A stretch of DNA of 64,000 bases from Kiloniella majae (GCF_002118315.1 NZ_MTSZ01000009.1:1-64000), one strand, 5' to 3'; shown: positions 16,093-26,366, counted from the stretch's first letter. Translations and numbers: made by a program. The notes: generated by a model not told the origin, from the sequence alone.

Positions 16093-16887
16093 ATGTTTAA
16101 ACGCATAAAACCTGTTTGTTTGGCTCTGGTAACAATGGGATCAATAGGGATAACTGCAATGTCAGCTCACGCGTGTAATGAAATCACAACTGTTGCACTG
16201 CAAGGAAGTGATACAGCAATTTTAACTGTCCGGGTTAACGATGTAATTCTCATTAATCACAAGGGACCCCATTCTAACGCAATTCCGGCTAATTTCCTGT
16301 TTGAAGGCGATAACGATTTCCAAATTGAATTGGTTACGGATGATCCCGCGGCAACAGGCCGTGCAGAGGTTTTTGTCGCTTGTCAGGGGGATTTTCCAGA
16401 AGAGCCGGGTAAAAATCAGAATGTATTGGCTGAATTACATCAAAAGGGAGCAGGGGAACAAAGCACCACTTTTCAAGCCGGAGCTCAACCGGCATTCAGT
16501 TACTTGACTGGCGAAATAACGACTGATGATGGTTTACTCGAAGCGATTGAAGTTATGTATCAAGCCGCCGCCGACGGCGACACAGAAACTTATATAGCTT
16601 TCTTTGAGCCGATGATGACAGATTTACCACTAGCGGGTGGCCCGCCACCGGAAATGATCAAGGGGATGGTCGCTGAATTACTGAGTGGCAAGTACACGGT
16701 CAAATCATCCAAAAGCATTCAGGTAAATAAAATTCTGGGCGGTCGCGCCTATCAGGTTGTGAACAGCAAAGATCAGGGACCAATTCAGTTCGAAGAAAAA
16801 ACTGATGTTGCGACTGGGCGTACTACAATTTCTCAGGGCGCTTTTTGGTTAAAAACGGATGATGGTTGGAAAGTTTTCAGACCATAG
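16093..16887 (+). CDS. secreted protein with NTF2-like C-terminal part, likely ECF-sigma target
   Basis: The 264-residue product has a signal peptide (MFKRIKPVCLALVTMGSIG, cleavage after AHA at about 27). Residues about 28-100 form a beta domain with two Cys (ACNE, VACQGDF). Residues about 145-264 look NTF2/SnoaL-like: a helix with EAIEVMYQAAADGDTETYIAFFEP, then strands ending GAFWLKTDDGWKVFRP. No named family or catalytic residue is evident. The ATG at 16093 follows GGAAG at about 16083-16087. The ECF-type promoter P4 precedes it and a strong bidirectional terminator follows, so it is a monocistronic member of the proposed ECF regulon. Confidence 0.7.
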   Translation: MFKRIKPVCLALVTMGSIGITAMSAHACNEITTVALQGSDTAILTVRVNDVILINHKGPHSNAIPANFLFEGDNDFQIELVTDDPAATGRAEVFVACQGDFPEEPGKNQNVLAELHQKGAGEQSTTFQAGAQPAFSYLTGEITTDDGLLEAIEVMYQAAADGDTETYIAFFEPMMTDLPLAGGPPPEMIKGMVAELLSGKYTVKSSKSIQVNKILGGRAYQVVNSKDQGPIQFEEKTDVATGRTTISQGAFWLKTDDGWKVFRP

Positions 16888-16910
16888 GGTGGATACGAAA
16901 TAAACAACAC

Positions 16911-16940
16911 AAAACCCCCGCTTTAACAGCGGGGGTTTTT
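16911..16940. terminator. strong bidirectional terminator
   Basis: AAAACCCCCGCT (16911-16922) pairs perfectly with AGCGGGGGTTTT (16928-16939) around a TTAAC loop, with A- and T-runs on the two sides. It ends both the secreted-protein gene on + and the giant adhesin gene on -. Confidence 0.9.
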
Positions 16941-16959
16941 ATTTGATCGATGTTAGAGC

Positions 16960-19900
16960 TTATCCAACAACAATCATATGCTCATCATTATCCAGAACGA
17001 CTGTCAGGATATCTGTTGCATTTATGCTCTCCATGACAGCAACTTCTGTATAAGTCACGCCATCGCTAGATACTTCCAGTGACGTGGTTGCCCCTGTATC
17101 TGTAGCACGTACAAAGTTCGCAACAACATCTGTATTGTCGTCAAAGACAATCAGGTCACTGATATCAAGAATATCGCCCTCGGCTTTGTCATAGTCAGTA
17201 ATGGTATCAACGTCGGTACCAACAGTTTGACCGAAGAAGAGGAAAGTATCTGCGCCGGTACCACCAGTTAGTGTATCCGAGCCAGTACCACCAATCAGAG
17301 TATCGTTCCCACCGCCAGCGATTAAGGTATCATCACCATCACCACCGACGAGAATTTCCCCGTCATCCGTTCCAGTAATAGTAGAACCGTCTTGATATTC
17401 AACGGATACCTCAGCTGTATCAGAGGTAATTAAATCCGATATTGTATAGTCAAACGCGCCGTCTTGAACTTGGACAATATCTGTACTCTCAATTGAAAGC
17501 TCTGCTTCGTAGGAGCGGCTGCGATCAGAATCGTTACTGATATTGTCTGTGGATTGGACTCTGATGTAATAGTTTCCAGAACTTGTCGCTGTATAGCTTT
17601 CTCCGGGGTTAAAGTCTGAATCGATAACTGATCCTACGGGGCTAAAAAGAACAACTTTTAGGTTTGAGTTACCACTAAAGCTTTCTAATGAGAATGTTTC
17701 CCCACTAAGTAGTGCAATTTGATAACTATCGCGATCAAACCGTCTATCTGAACCATCTCTAGCATCTTTAATCCGGCCTCTTATATCAAGCAAATGAACA
17801 ACTTCATTTGATGGTGTGCTTCCATCTCTAACCCAGTTTGAGCGATTTAATCGAGTTGCTTGATTATTACCGGAAGTATCTCTATCGCTATTACGATCTC
17901 TTCCAACGACATGATCATAATAACGATGATTATGGTAATCATAGCCATCAGATCCATATGATCTCTCAGAAATTGTCTGAACAGTGCTACCTGATCCAAA
18001 TCCGAGACTGGATATATCCATACCGTCCGGTGTAAAGGTAACGACACCACCGCTTTCGCTGACCGTTCCGTTTACTGGATTATCGACATCAGTCAGCGAT
18101 GTACCTGAATTAATTTCATCATTAAACAGCAATGCTGAATCCGGGATGTGAATATCACCGGATGTGATATTTGTCAGAATGATATCGTCAATTGCATCAA
18201 CTGGTTCTGGCATAGTTACACAGACTTTCAGATCTGCAGAAGAGGGATCACCGTCACCATCAACCATGGTGTAGTTAAATACCTCTTCAAAATCACCACT
18301 TACAGATCCCGGAGCGGTATAGGTGTAATCCCCTGTAGCTGTATTGACGACAAGCTTACCGCCTTCTTTGGTTGAGGAGATGGTGATCATACCATCACTG
18401 CTACCGTCCCCGGCATCAGTATAGGTTGTGCCATCGTGAAGAACCTCGGTAATGGCAACTGCACCAAATCCATCTGCACCCGGTTGATCATTCGCAAGTA
18501 AGTTACCACTGGCTTCTGCTCCACCAAGTGTACCACCCAAAGCATCCGCCAGGTCATTGAAGTCAGGAACACTGACAAAGCTATACAGGCTCGCCGGGAT
18601 AGAAGGATTAACAGCATCGCCGCCACCTGTATTGAGGAAATAATCCTCCAAACCGTCTTCAACCGAAGAACTCGGACCAATTCCTATACCTGTTACCTGT
18701 ATATTATTGTCGACAATTGCTGTGGCAATATTACTATCGATTTCATCATTGTTGCTTGTACTGGTATCGTTTGGTTCACCATCGCTGATGAAATAGAGAT
18801 GGTTCTCAAAGGATGATAAGGCTGTTACAGGATTGTCCAGATACTCTGAATTGGTTCCGAACATGGACACCATTCCTGCATCATAGTTTGTTGAACCTGA
18901 ACCGTCATAAGCACCGTGAATTGCTGTAAGTTGATCATCCAGGGTTGTTGATGACAGAGTACCGTCATTGTTAAGACGCTTGAAATCATCAAGATTAAGC
19001 GTTCCACCAGCGAAACCATCAAAAACAAAGGTGCCATAGTCTTCGGCATTTGTTCCGAAGGTTACCAGTGAAAATGCCAGTGTTTCCAGTGCAGTGCTTT
19101 CTGCTACCAGCTTGTCAATAAAGCTGCGAACGCCATTAACCTGTGTCTGGTAGTTTGACTGGCCAATGGATCCACTTTCATCAATAACAAAGCCGATATT
19201 GAGCGGTGGTGTTTCGCCCGGTAGTGCAACAAGGTTGAGTTTGTCCTCAACGGCTACAGGTTCATCGTCCTTGATACGGATTTTGAGATCCGCTGATGAT
19301 TTATCGCCATCATTATCGAGGATAGAGTAAGTAAAGATATCTTCGACTTCATCATCTGTTGCCGATCCCGGCGCACCATGCATGACCGATGGTTGGCTTG
19401 TATAAGTATAGTCACCAGCTGAATTGCCACCTTGATCATCCAGATAGATTTCCAGGGTACCTTTCGCCGTTGTGATGGTCAAAAGCTTGCTGCCATCATC
19501 ATAAGTGGCAGAAGGTGTGCCCACTGTTGGTCCGGTCAGGACACCATCATCATCAACACTAAAGCTGACACCATCGATATCAATACCACAAATCCGGTCC
19601 AGACCATCTGCGCCAGCATCGTCGTTATTGACAACATTACCGCTAAGGCTGTTACTCAGACCAATTGTACCGACAAGGACGTCAGCCAGATCTTCGAAGG
19701 TTGCGGCATTTAAAACTTCACCATCATTGGCAACAACACTGCCATCAAAGAAGTTGACAAAATCACTCGGCTGAACGCCGCTGCCTATACCCACAGCTGT
19801 AAAGCCGATGTCGCCGTCCAGAAGGTCGGCTTTGCCGCCGCTGTCTAGCACAATAGATGCATTACTTAGCGGTGAGGCACCGTTATTCTGTTCTCCGTCA

Positions 19901-22900
19901 CTGAGGAAGAAGATCTGGTTATTGGAACCCGGAACATGCTCGAAATCACCCCCACTGTCAGAGAAGAGCATCTCCATCGCGGCTTCATAATCTGTCGCGC
20001 CAGAATTAATGACGCCACGGCTGGTTCCATCAAGAGCGGCTTCTGCAGAAGCAAGATCAGTAAAGGTACCAAGATTTGCAGCATTATCACCAAAGGCCAC
20101 CAGTGTTACGGAAACACTTGCTCCGGAAGCAAAAAGCGTCTGAATAAATGTTTTTACACTGGCAATTTCTGTGGCCAGATCGCTATTGCTGACTGACCCA
20201 CTGAAGTCCATGACAATACCGATATTTTGCGGCTGGGCGTCCTTTTCAACTTCGGTGACACATTCTTCATCATCATGAGCAAGCGGGCCGTCATCTTTTA
20301 CAATGACATCGACCGAACCCCAGTCATAATCCCAATCTCCGTCAACAATTTTGACGTAGAATTTCATGGGCAAGGGATCATTGTGATTATTCGTATTTGG
20401 GTGCTTCAGAGCGATAAACTGTTCGTATTCATATGTACCGTCTGGATTTACTGTAAAGGTGAAGGCAACTTCACCGCCAGTCCACCCAGTGAGCACATTA
20501 CCACTTTGTGATGTGGTAATCGGAGTGTCTGTTTCAGCGGTTGTTATACCACTCGTGTTCGTTGAAATTTTGATGGCATCATTATGAGGGGACCAACCAT
20601 AGTCAGTTTGTGGTCCGTCTGCACCGAAATCAAAGATATCAAAAGCACCACCATCTTTGATAGATACATTGGTATTCAAATCAGTCTCATCGACCATTAC
20701 CATTTCCTGACCACCAATATCAGGACCATCATCAAGAACTTTGAGGAGGACGTTGCCGTAAGCTTTGTCGCCGTCTCCATCCTTGATTCGAACGGAAAAC
20801 TTCATACCAATTGGTTCGTTATGGTTATAAGGGTTCCAGTGTTCTAGTGCTTCATATTGCTCATAACTGTATGACCCATCCGGATTAACCGTGAACCTGA
20901 ACACTTCTTCGCCATCAGCTGTACCGATTAAGGTATCTCCGGATTGGCTCGTACTGACAGGATGATTCCCATCGGATGTTCTGATGGTGCCAAGAGAAAA
21001 CATACTGATACGAATATCGTCAATGGCTGGACCATCAGCGCCAAAGTCGAAGGTATCGAATACACCTGAATCTGAAATAACCGCGCTATTATCAAAATCG
21101 GTTTCATCGACACAGAGGAATTCATGTCCACCGATCTTAGGGCCGTCATCATCAAAGTTGATTCTCAGTTTTCCGATATTGCTCTGGTCGCCTTCATCAT
21201 CAACAGCAAAGAACCTTAGTTTCATTGTATTGATGTCTTCGTCGTGACTATAGGTCTTTGGATGTTTGAGTGACAGATACTGTTCGACATAGATATCTAC
21301 GTCATTTTCACCATTTGTAAGATCAGCACCAATTGTTACGACAAAAGCCAGTTCACCATCTTCGCCACCGACCCGTCCATATATAACAGAAGGATCTGAG
21401 TCCGAAGAGTAGAGATTAATATGTGAGCCATCAGTTGTTTTTACACCGCTGTATGCGCCGTCATAGTCAATAAAGCGAATATCTTCGAGATCGTCAGGGG
21501 GGGAGAAGCTTGGGCTTGAAGGACTATCTGTATCTAAAGGTCCATCAGAACCATCTACTTCGTCATTCGAGCCGTCAGTGTAGAGATTCAACCCGTCTGA
21601 TATTGATGTAAAACCCCGGCTGACAATTTCACCACCGACTGCACTATCAGCAGCCATTGCAGTTGCCAAAATAGTTTGTGCATCTGAAACGCCGGGGACA
21701 TCATTGGCAGCACGCCATTCATCGGATGTCTGCACACCTTCTGTTTCATCCAGATACAATTTTGCGTAGCGAACAATATCAGGAACATCTTCTTTGATAT
21801 CAAAAATGAAGCTACTTTCAGCAATGGCGGTATTGTTTTCCAGCGTTAATTCATCTGTACCAACATCTGTTTCCTGTTCTTCAGCGATAGCTTGAACAGT
21901 AATGACAACCGGACCATTTGTATGAGTAGGACCTTCTTTATAACGACCACCGTTTTCTGGTTCCTGAGGACTAGTTGGTAATTGTTCATCTGTTAGTGTT
22001 GTGATGACTGGTGTTTCACCACCTTCACCGCCCTCTACATCAACACCGGTTGTCGTATAATCATTGGTATTGAAGGCAACTAGACCGCCGAATGTTGTGA
22101 AGTCCACTGTTTCTGACGGATCAAGGTCGGGATCATCCGGGTCAGGAAGATCACCTGTATAGCGAATTATATATTGAACAAGTTCGCCTGCTTCTTCCGC
22201 AAGCAGGGTTTCTTCACCACCTTCACCGCCGTCATCAGGAACAGGATCAGGTGTTATCGGTCCGAAAATTTCCCAGCCTTCAGGTAATTTTGTGCAATCT
22301 TCGTTGATTGTAAATCCAGCAGGAATGCCAGATAAGACAAGGGTTAGCGTTTCGGAACCGTCTTTGTCACAAAGCTCGGCATTAATAGGCAGTTTAATGA
22401 CGCTTTCTTCACCAATGACACCATTTTTACCACCATCCAAAAAGACTTCATTGTCATCATCATCGGGGATGTCTTTGATTTGGTCTCTAATCTGGATGTC
22501 AGGATATTCGTGCTCACCGCCTTCACCACCTTCGCCGCCGTCATCACGTCCAAGAGATAACAATGGCATATCCGCAGCAGCATCAATAATGGCTTCAACT
22601 GAATAAGGAAGGACTGCTGACAGACCTGAATCTGGATCGGTGATAACCGCCGTACCGGATACAATAATATCTTCATCTGAATCTGGAGGGGGGAGGATAA
22701 AGACATCATCAAAGTTGTCAGGAGAAATAACAGCAGGGAAGGTGCCAGTATATTCATCGCCTAATTCAGAACCACCAATAAATAAACGCGCGCCGTCTGG
22801 TAAGGCGTCCATAACCACAAAGTCCAAGGTCTCATTATCTGCAGGAACAAAAGTAAAGACGACCTGCATAGGAGCTGCAGCAAGCTCAAGAGAGTCTTCA

Positions 22901-23631
22901 CCACCTTCGCCGCCAAAAGGATTGTCATCTTTGTTTAAATCGCCGCCTGGCAGGTTCTGGTTTGGTAGCCAGTCTTCAAAGCCTCCAGCAAAAGTACCAG
23001 ATATACCGCCTTCAAAATCGGGTACTTCTGTGAACGTTGTAATAAAGGTAACGTCAAATGTTCCCTCTGCTGGATCGGTAACTTCATCATCTGCACCTGG
23101 CAAACCAAAATCAAGTTCAGTTGGTCCAATGACACCTTGTGCAATCAATAGATCAATCACGCTACCGGTATCTTCACTATAGACGCTACCGCCACCGCCA
23201 GCTGCTCCGGCTGCTCCTGCACCTGCAGCAGTTTCAAGAGGTAGATCACCAGCTTGCGCCAGTACAAGTCCAATTAGCTGACTTGCTGCGACTTCAGTTC
23301 CATCAATAACGAGAACAGGAGCGTTCCCGTCGCCAAATTCACCAGCCAGATTTTCAAAGACGATACTACTTTCTGGTGTGCCGTCTCCATTAAGGTCAAA
23401 GTTTAAAACCAGATTTTGACCATCAACGACTGCTGCAGCTTGGGTTGCATCAAAGTTTAACTGTAAACGCTGTCCAGCTTGCGCAGTAATTGATTGAGAG
23501 GTACCAACAGCGGGTAAATCAATCGAAAGCTCTGTGGCTTCTTGGCCTACAGCAAGAAGAGGTTCTTGCTCTAACGCTTCGATTTCAGATGTAGCGTTGC
23601 CGGAATTACGGGGTGTGTTTGAATCTGACAT
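16960..23631 (-). CDS. giant type I-secreted LapA-like RTX adhesin with two vWA domains
   Basis: A 2223-residue surface or secreted protein, acidic and Asp/Gly-rich. Order: an N-terminal retention-type module (1-150) ending in a Gly/Ala-rich stretch with TAAG at 134-137, the motif cut by LapG-type proteases; a segment with repeated GGEGGE inserts (about 240-540); DUF5801-like repeats (about 815-1115, each with DDGP and DETD motifs); vWA 1 with MIDAS DFSGS near 1142; vWA 2 with DESGS near 1482; each vWA followed by a VCBS/cadherin-like block; a pre-peptidase-like domain (about 1920-2050); RTX nonapeptides (GGDGDDTLIAGGGNDTL, about 2090-2125); and a type I secretion C-terminus. There is no Sec signal. 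The ATG has GAGGAGG 5 nt upstream. No ABC exporter or LapD/LapG gene is in the window. Confidence 0.88.
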   Translation of the reverse strand: MSDSNTPRNSGNATSEIEALEQEPLLAVGQEATELSIDLPAVGTSQSITAQAGQRLQLNFDATQAAAVVDGQNLVLNFDLNGDGTPESSIVFENLAGEFGDGNAPVLVIDGTEVAASQLIGLVLAQAGDLPLETAAGAGAAGAAGGGGSVYSEDTGSVIDLLIAQGVIGPTELDFGLPGADDEVTDPAEGTFDVTFITTFTEVPDFEGGISGTFAGGFEDWLPNQNLPGGDLNKDDNPFGGEGGEDSLELAAAPMQVVFTFVPADNETLDFVVMDALPDGARLFIGGSELGDEYTGTFPAVISPDNFDDVFILPPPDSDEDIIVSGTAVITDPDSGLSAVLPYSVEAIIDAAADMPLLSLGRDDGGEGGEGGEHEYPDIQIRDQIKDIPDDDDNEVFLDGGKNGVIGEESVIKLPINAELCDKDGSETLTLVLSGIPAGFTINEDCTKLPEGWEIFGPITPDPVPDDGGEGGEETLLAEEAGELVQYIIRYTGDLPDPDDPDLDPSETVDFTTFGGLVAFNTNDYTTTGVDVEGGEGGETPVITTLTDEQLPTSPQEPENGGRYKEGPTHTNGPVVITVQAIAEEQETDVGTDELTLENNTAIAESSFIFDIKEDVPDIVRYAKLYLDETEGVQTSDEWRAANDVPGVSDAQTILATAMAADSAVGGEIVSRGFTSISDGLNLYTDGSNDEVDGSDGPLDTDSPSSPSFSPPDDLEDIRFIDYDGAYSGVKTTDGSHINLYSSDSDPSVIYGRVGGEDGELAFVVTIGADLTNGENDVDIYVEQYLSLKHPKTYSHDEDINTMKLRFFAVDDEGDQSNIGKLRINFDDDGPKIGGHEFLCVDETDFDNSAVISDSGVFDTFDFGADGPAIDDIRISMFSLGTIRTSDGNHPVSTSQSGDTLIGTADGEEVFRFTVNPDGSYSYEQYEALEHWNPYNHNEPIGMKFSVRIKDGDGDKAYGNVLLKVLDDGPDIGGQEMVMVDETDLNTNVSIKDGGAFDIFDFGADGPQTDYGWSPHNDAIKISTNTSGITTAETDTPITTSQSGNVLTGWTGGEVAFTFTVNPDGTYEYEQFIALKHPNTNNHNDPLPMKFYVKIVDGDWDYDWGSVDVIVKDDGPLAHDDEECVTEVEKDAQPQNIGIVMDFSGSVSNSDLATEIASVKTFIQTLFASGASVSVTLVAFGDNAANLGTFTDLASAEAALDGTSRGVINSGATDYEAAMEMLFSDSGGDFEHVPGSNNQIFFLSDGEQNNGASPLSNASIVLDSGGKADLLDGDIGFTAVGIGSGVQPSDFVNFFDGSVVANDGEVLNAATFEDLADVLVGTIGLSNSLSGNVVNNDDAGADGLDRICGIDIDGVSFSVDDDGVLTGPTVGTPSATYDDGSKLLTITTAKGTLEIYLDDQGGNSAGDYTYTSQPSVMHGAPGSATDDEVEDIFTYSILDNDGDKSSADLKIRIKDDEPVAVEDKLNLVALPGETPPLNIGFVIDESGSIGQSNYQTQVNGVRSFIDKLVAESTALETLAFSLVTFGTNAEDYGTFVFDGFAGGTLNLDDFKRLNNDGTLSSTTLDDQLTAIHGAYDGSGSTNYDAGMVSMFGTNSEYLDNPVTALSSFENHLYFISDGEPNDTSTSNNDEIDSNIATAIVDNNIQVTGIGIGPSSSVEDGLEDYFLNTGGGDAVNPSIPASLYSFVSVPDFNDLADALGGTLGGAEASGNLLANDQPGADGFGAVAITEVLHDGTTYTDAGDGSSDGMITISSTKEGGKLVVNTATGDYTYTAPGSVSGDFEEVFNYTMVDGDGDPSSADLKVCVTMPEPVDAIDDIILTNITSGDIHIPDSALLFNDEINSGTSLTDVDNPVNGTVSESGGVVTFTPDGMDISSLGFGSGSTVQTISERSYGSDGYDYHNHRYYDHVVGRDRNSDRDTSGNNQATRLNRSNWVRDGSTPSNEVVHLLDIRGRIKDARDGSDRRFDRDSYQIALLSGETFSLESFSGNSNLKVVLFSPVGSVIDSDFNPGESYTATSSGNYYIRVQSTDNISNDSDRSRSYEAELSIESTDIVQVQDGAFDYTISDLITSDTAEVSVEYQDGSTITGTDDGEILVGGDGDDTLIAGGGNDTLIGGTGSDTLTGGTGADTFLFFGQTVGTDVDTITDYDKAEGDILDISDLIVFDDNTDVVANFVRATDTGATTSLEVSSDGVTYTEVAVMESINATDILTVVLDNDEHMIVVG

Positions 23632-24001
23632 TCTAGCCTCCTCGGGCTCCTAGTACTGGCGCTGCCCCCTCAGGCAAATCAGTCAGGCCACGGTTGAGGA
23701 AAATGACTCAAATATAATAACAGTATTTAAAATTTTAGATAGATTTAATATTTTAAAAACTACATATAAATGTATGATTTTGTCGTAATGTTGCGTATGT
23801 ATTGGTGGATTATAAGAAAATATTCGTAATGATCTTTATTTTTATAATCATTATTTCTATGTTTATTTCAGATATTGTTTAGTTAATTTTAAAAAATTAT
23901 TTTAAGCGTTATTTTGGTGTTTATTATTTAAATTTACTTAATATTTTTCAATGAAAAGCTGTACGCAACTTTAGAAGTTACGCACAGCATCGTTTTCAAG
24001 T
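23632..24001. other. AT-rich promoter region of the giant adhesin gene, 370 nt
   Basis: Very AT-rich stretch (23700-23950) between mtkB and the adhesin gene, both on the minus strand. It includes the mtkB terminator (23954-23988) and the adhesin ribosome site. No TGAACC-N15 promoter or TTGATACAA element is present, so the adhesin is not an obvious member of either proposed regulon. No RNA gene or small ORF was recognised. Confidence 0.5.
23954..23988 (-). terminator. intrinsic terminator of mtkAB
   Basis: On the minus strand GCTGTGCGTAACT pairs with AGTTGCGTACAGC (13 bp, two wobble pairs) around a short loop and is followed by TTTTC. It lies just after mtkB. Confidence 0.75.
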
Positions 24002-24892
24002 CTAAGAAGCCTTGGATAAGGACTGAGCAACCGTTGTTCCTATTAAAGATGGATCAGGGGCGATCGAAGCACCGACTTCGCGCAAGATACCTACCTTTTC
24101 ATTGGCGCTTTCCCCAAAGGCTGTGATGATTGCACCAGCGTGACCCATCGTACGTCCTTTGGGAGCACTTAGCCCCGCAACATAGGCGATAACTGGCTTG
24201 GTCATGTGATCTCGGATAAAATCAGCTGCTTCAGCTTCTTGTGGTCCGCCAATCTCACCGATCATCACAACCGCTTCTGTTTTTGGATCTTGCTCAAACA
24301 GCTCTAGAATATCTTTGAACGAGCTACCATTGATAGGATCGCCACCAATCCCGACACTTGTTGATACGCCAATGCCCAAAGCCTTCATTTGTGATGCGGC
24401 TTCATACCCCAATGTTCCGGATCGACCAACTATGCCGACAGAACCGGGGAGATATATATGACCTGGCATGATGCCAAGTAATGCTTCTCCCGGTGTTATA
24501 GTTCCGGAGCAGTTTGGTCCGGTCAAGCGCATACGTTCTGTTTTAGGATATCGACGCATGTAACGTTTAACACTCATCATATCTTGTGCCGGAATACCGT
24601 CCGTCACAGAGACGCAGAATTCAATGCCAGCATCGGCGGCTTCCATTATGGAATCAGCTGCAAAGGGTGGTGGTACAAATACAATTGAAGCAGAAGCACC
24701 AGTTTGTTCTACGGCATCTTTTACGGTGTCAAAAACGGGAACACCGTTAACGATTTCACCACCCTTGCCCGGAACAACGCCCCCAACAATATTGGTGCCA
24801 TAATCCATCATTTCCTTTGTGTGGAAACGGGCAATTTTACCGCTAATCCCATTGACAAGGACCTTTGTGTCACGGTTTAACAGAATGCTCAT
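24002..24892 (-). CDS. mtkB: malate-CoA ligase subunit alpha (succinyl-CoA ligase alpha family)
   Basis: With MtkA it converts malate, CoA and ATP to malyl-CoA, ADP and phosphate, the step before malyl-CoA lyase in the serine cycle. The 296-residue protein has the N-terminal CoA-binding Rossmann domain ([18 protein letters not shown]) and the C-terminal ligase domain with the phosphohistidine His251 in GHAGAI. Stretches such as [19 protein letters not shown] and [21 protein letters not shown] resemble methylotroph MtkB as I recall it more than SucD. The ATG overlaps the mtkA stop (ATGA). The divergent malyl-CoA lyase gene strengthens this call over SucD. Confidence 0.85.
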   Translation of the reverse strand: MSILLNRDTKVLVNGISGKIARFHTKEMMDYGTNIVGGVVPGKGGEIVNGVPVFDTVKDAVEQTGASASIVFVPPPFAADSIMEAADAGIEFCVSVTDGIPAQDMMSVKRYMRRYPKTERMRLTGPNCSGTITPGEALLGIMPGHIYLPGSVGIVGRSGTLGYEAASQMKALGIGVSTSVGIGGDPINGSSFKDILELFEQDPKTEAVVMIGEIGGPQEAEAADFIRDHMTKPVIAYVAGLSAPKGRTMGHAGAIITAFGESANEKVGILREVGASIAPDPSLIGTTVAQSLSKAS

Positions 24893-26100
24893 GACGCGAC
24901 CTCTCCAAGAATTTGGATATTGTTAGTTGATTTAGTTGTGTTTTGCCATGCTTCTACAGAACGCTCTGCTGCTTCGGCCAGAGTACTGGCACGAATAATC
25001 GGTAATCCACTACTGGCTAGGATCTTTCTGCCTTCTTCTACCTTTGTTCCAGCCAAGCGAACAATCACCGGCACATCAACAGGGGTGTTTTGCAGGGCTT
25101 GCACGATACCTTCGGCAACCCAATCACATCGGTTAATACCAGCAAAGATATTCACGAGTATGGCTTTTACATTGTCATCGGCCATGACAAGGTTAAAGGC
25201 CTTGGCGACACGTTCTGGTGATGCACCGCCCCCAATATCCAGAAAGTTTGCAGGACGACCGCCGGATACTTCAATGATATCCATTGTGGCCATGGCCAGT
25301 CCGGCGCCATTTACGATACATCCAATTTCGCCATCCAGCGCTACGTAACTCAGGCCTCGATCAGATGCTTGGGACTCACGTTGATCTTCCTGGGATTTAT
25401 CCCGTAACTCTGAGATATCAGGATGACGGAAGAGAGCGTTGTCGTCGAAAGTCATCTTGGCATCAAGGGCGACAATTGCGCCTTCGCTTGTTACCACCAA
25501 TGGATTGATCTCTACCATTGTGGCATCAAGTTCACGAAATGCCTGGTAGCAACCAATGATCGTTTCCACTGTTTGTGGAATTTGTGCCGGATCAACGCCA
25601 AGCTTGAAAGCGATTTCCCGTGCCTGAAAGTCAAGCATCCCAACAGCAGGTTCAACAATGGATCTAATGATGCTGTCTGGGTGACTTTCAGATATTTCTT
25701 CGATCTCCATACCACCGGAAGCCGAAGCAACGACCATAATTCGTTCGGATTTACGATCAAGGACAAAGCCAAGGTAAATTTCTCGTTCGATATGAACACC
25801 ACCTTCGACATAGACACGATAGATAAATTTACCGTCGGGACCTGTCTGATTGGTGACAAGGCGTTTTCCGAACATTTTGTTTGCCGCATCAAACACCTGT
25901 TCTTCATTTTCGCACAAGGTAACACCACCAGCTTTACCGCGACCACCTGTGTGGACCTGAGCCTTGACGACCCAATTGTTTCCCCCGATTTCTCGGGCGC
26001 GGTATGCTGCTTGTTCGGGACTATAGGCGAGGCCTCCGCGTGGAATGGCGACACCAAAGTTCGCAAGGATACTTTTTGCCTGATACTCATGGATATCCAT
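24889..26100 (-). CDS. mtkA: malate-CoA ligase subunit beta (succinyl-CoA ligase beta family)
   Basis: The ATP-grasp subunit of malate-CoA ligase, cytosolic. The 403-residue protein has the N-terminal ATP-grasp region ([26 protein letters not shown] around 53-61, and [16 protein letters not shown]) with Mg-binding EINPLVV and [13 protein letters not shown]. The C-terminal CoA-ligase domain has [27 protein letters not shown] and [15 protein letters not shown]. The phrase [10 protein letters not shown] is typical of MtkA as I recall it. The first gene of an mtkA-mtkB pair, divergent from a LuxR-type regulator at 26367. Family assignment is firm; malate versus succinate as substrate is inferred from sequence character and from the neighbouring lyase. 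Confidence 0.87.
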   Translation of the reverse strand: MDIHEYQAKSILANFGVAIPRGGLAYSPEQAAYRAREIGGNNWVVKAQVHTGGRGKAGGVTLCENEEQVFDAANKMFGKRLVTNQTGPDGKFIYRVYVEGGVHIEREIYLGFVLDRKSERIMVVASASGGMEIEEISESHPDSIIRSIVEPAVGMLDFQAREIAFKLGVDPAQIPQTVETIIGCYQAFRELDATMVEINPLVVTSEGAIVALDAKMTFDDNALFRHPDISELRDKSQEDQRESQASDRGLSYVALDGEIGCIVNGAGLAMATMDIIEVSGGRPANFLDIGGGASPERVAKAFNLVMADDNVKAILVNIFAGINRCDWVAEGIVQALQNTPVDVPVIVRLAGTKVEEGRKILASSGLPIIRASTLAEAAERSVEAWQNTTKSTNNIQILGEVAS

Positions 26101-26366
26101 GAACGTTCCTTCTCAAAAATCACTCTGTTCAACTTGCCTGATACCTTTGCAAACCAGGGTATCTTTACAAACCGGGAGCTGGGTATAAGCAAACCGATAA
26201 GTTTTGATTATGAAACGCTGATTTTGAAATTGGCACAACACTCTAAAATACTGCTTTTGAGTATCTAAACAGGTAGGTAAAAAACTATCCTTAATAATTG
26301 TATTTAATCAAAATTCAATTTAACGTACTATTCTTATGGGTAGGTTTTGTTGTGAAAGGACGAAAT

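Noticed and set aside
17270-17370. Regular short repeats that could suggest a CRISPR or satellite array
   Set aside because: They encode RTX nonapeptides (GGxGxDxLx) in frame in the adhesin; no spacers of array type.
22640-23182. Ser/Pro-rich 180-codon plus-strand frame opposite the adhesin
   Set aside because: Composition follows from the complementary Gly/Asp-rich coding repeats; shadow frame.
24002-26100. Annotation as succinyl-CoA synthetase sucCD
   Set aside because: Same family, but the sequence character and neighbouring malyl-CoA lyase favour malate-CoA ligase; no other TCA-cycle genes are adjacent.
25423-26268. 281-codon plus-strand frame opposite mtkA
   Set aside because: It is antisense to a clear MtkA protein, shows no family features and has low-likelihood composition (many Phe, His, Asn), so it is a shadow frame.
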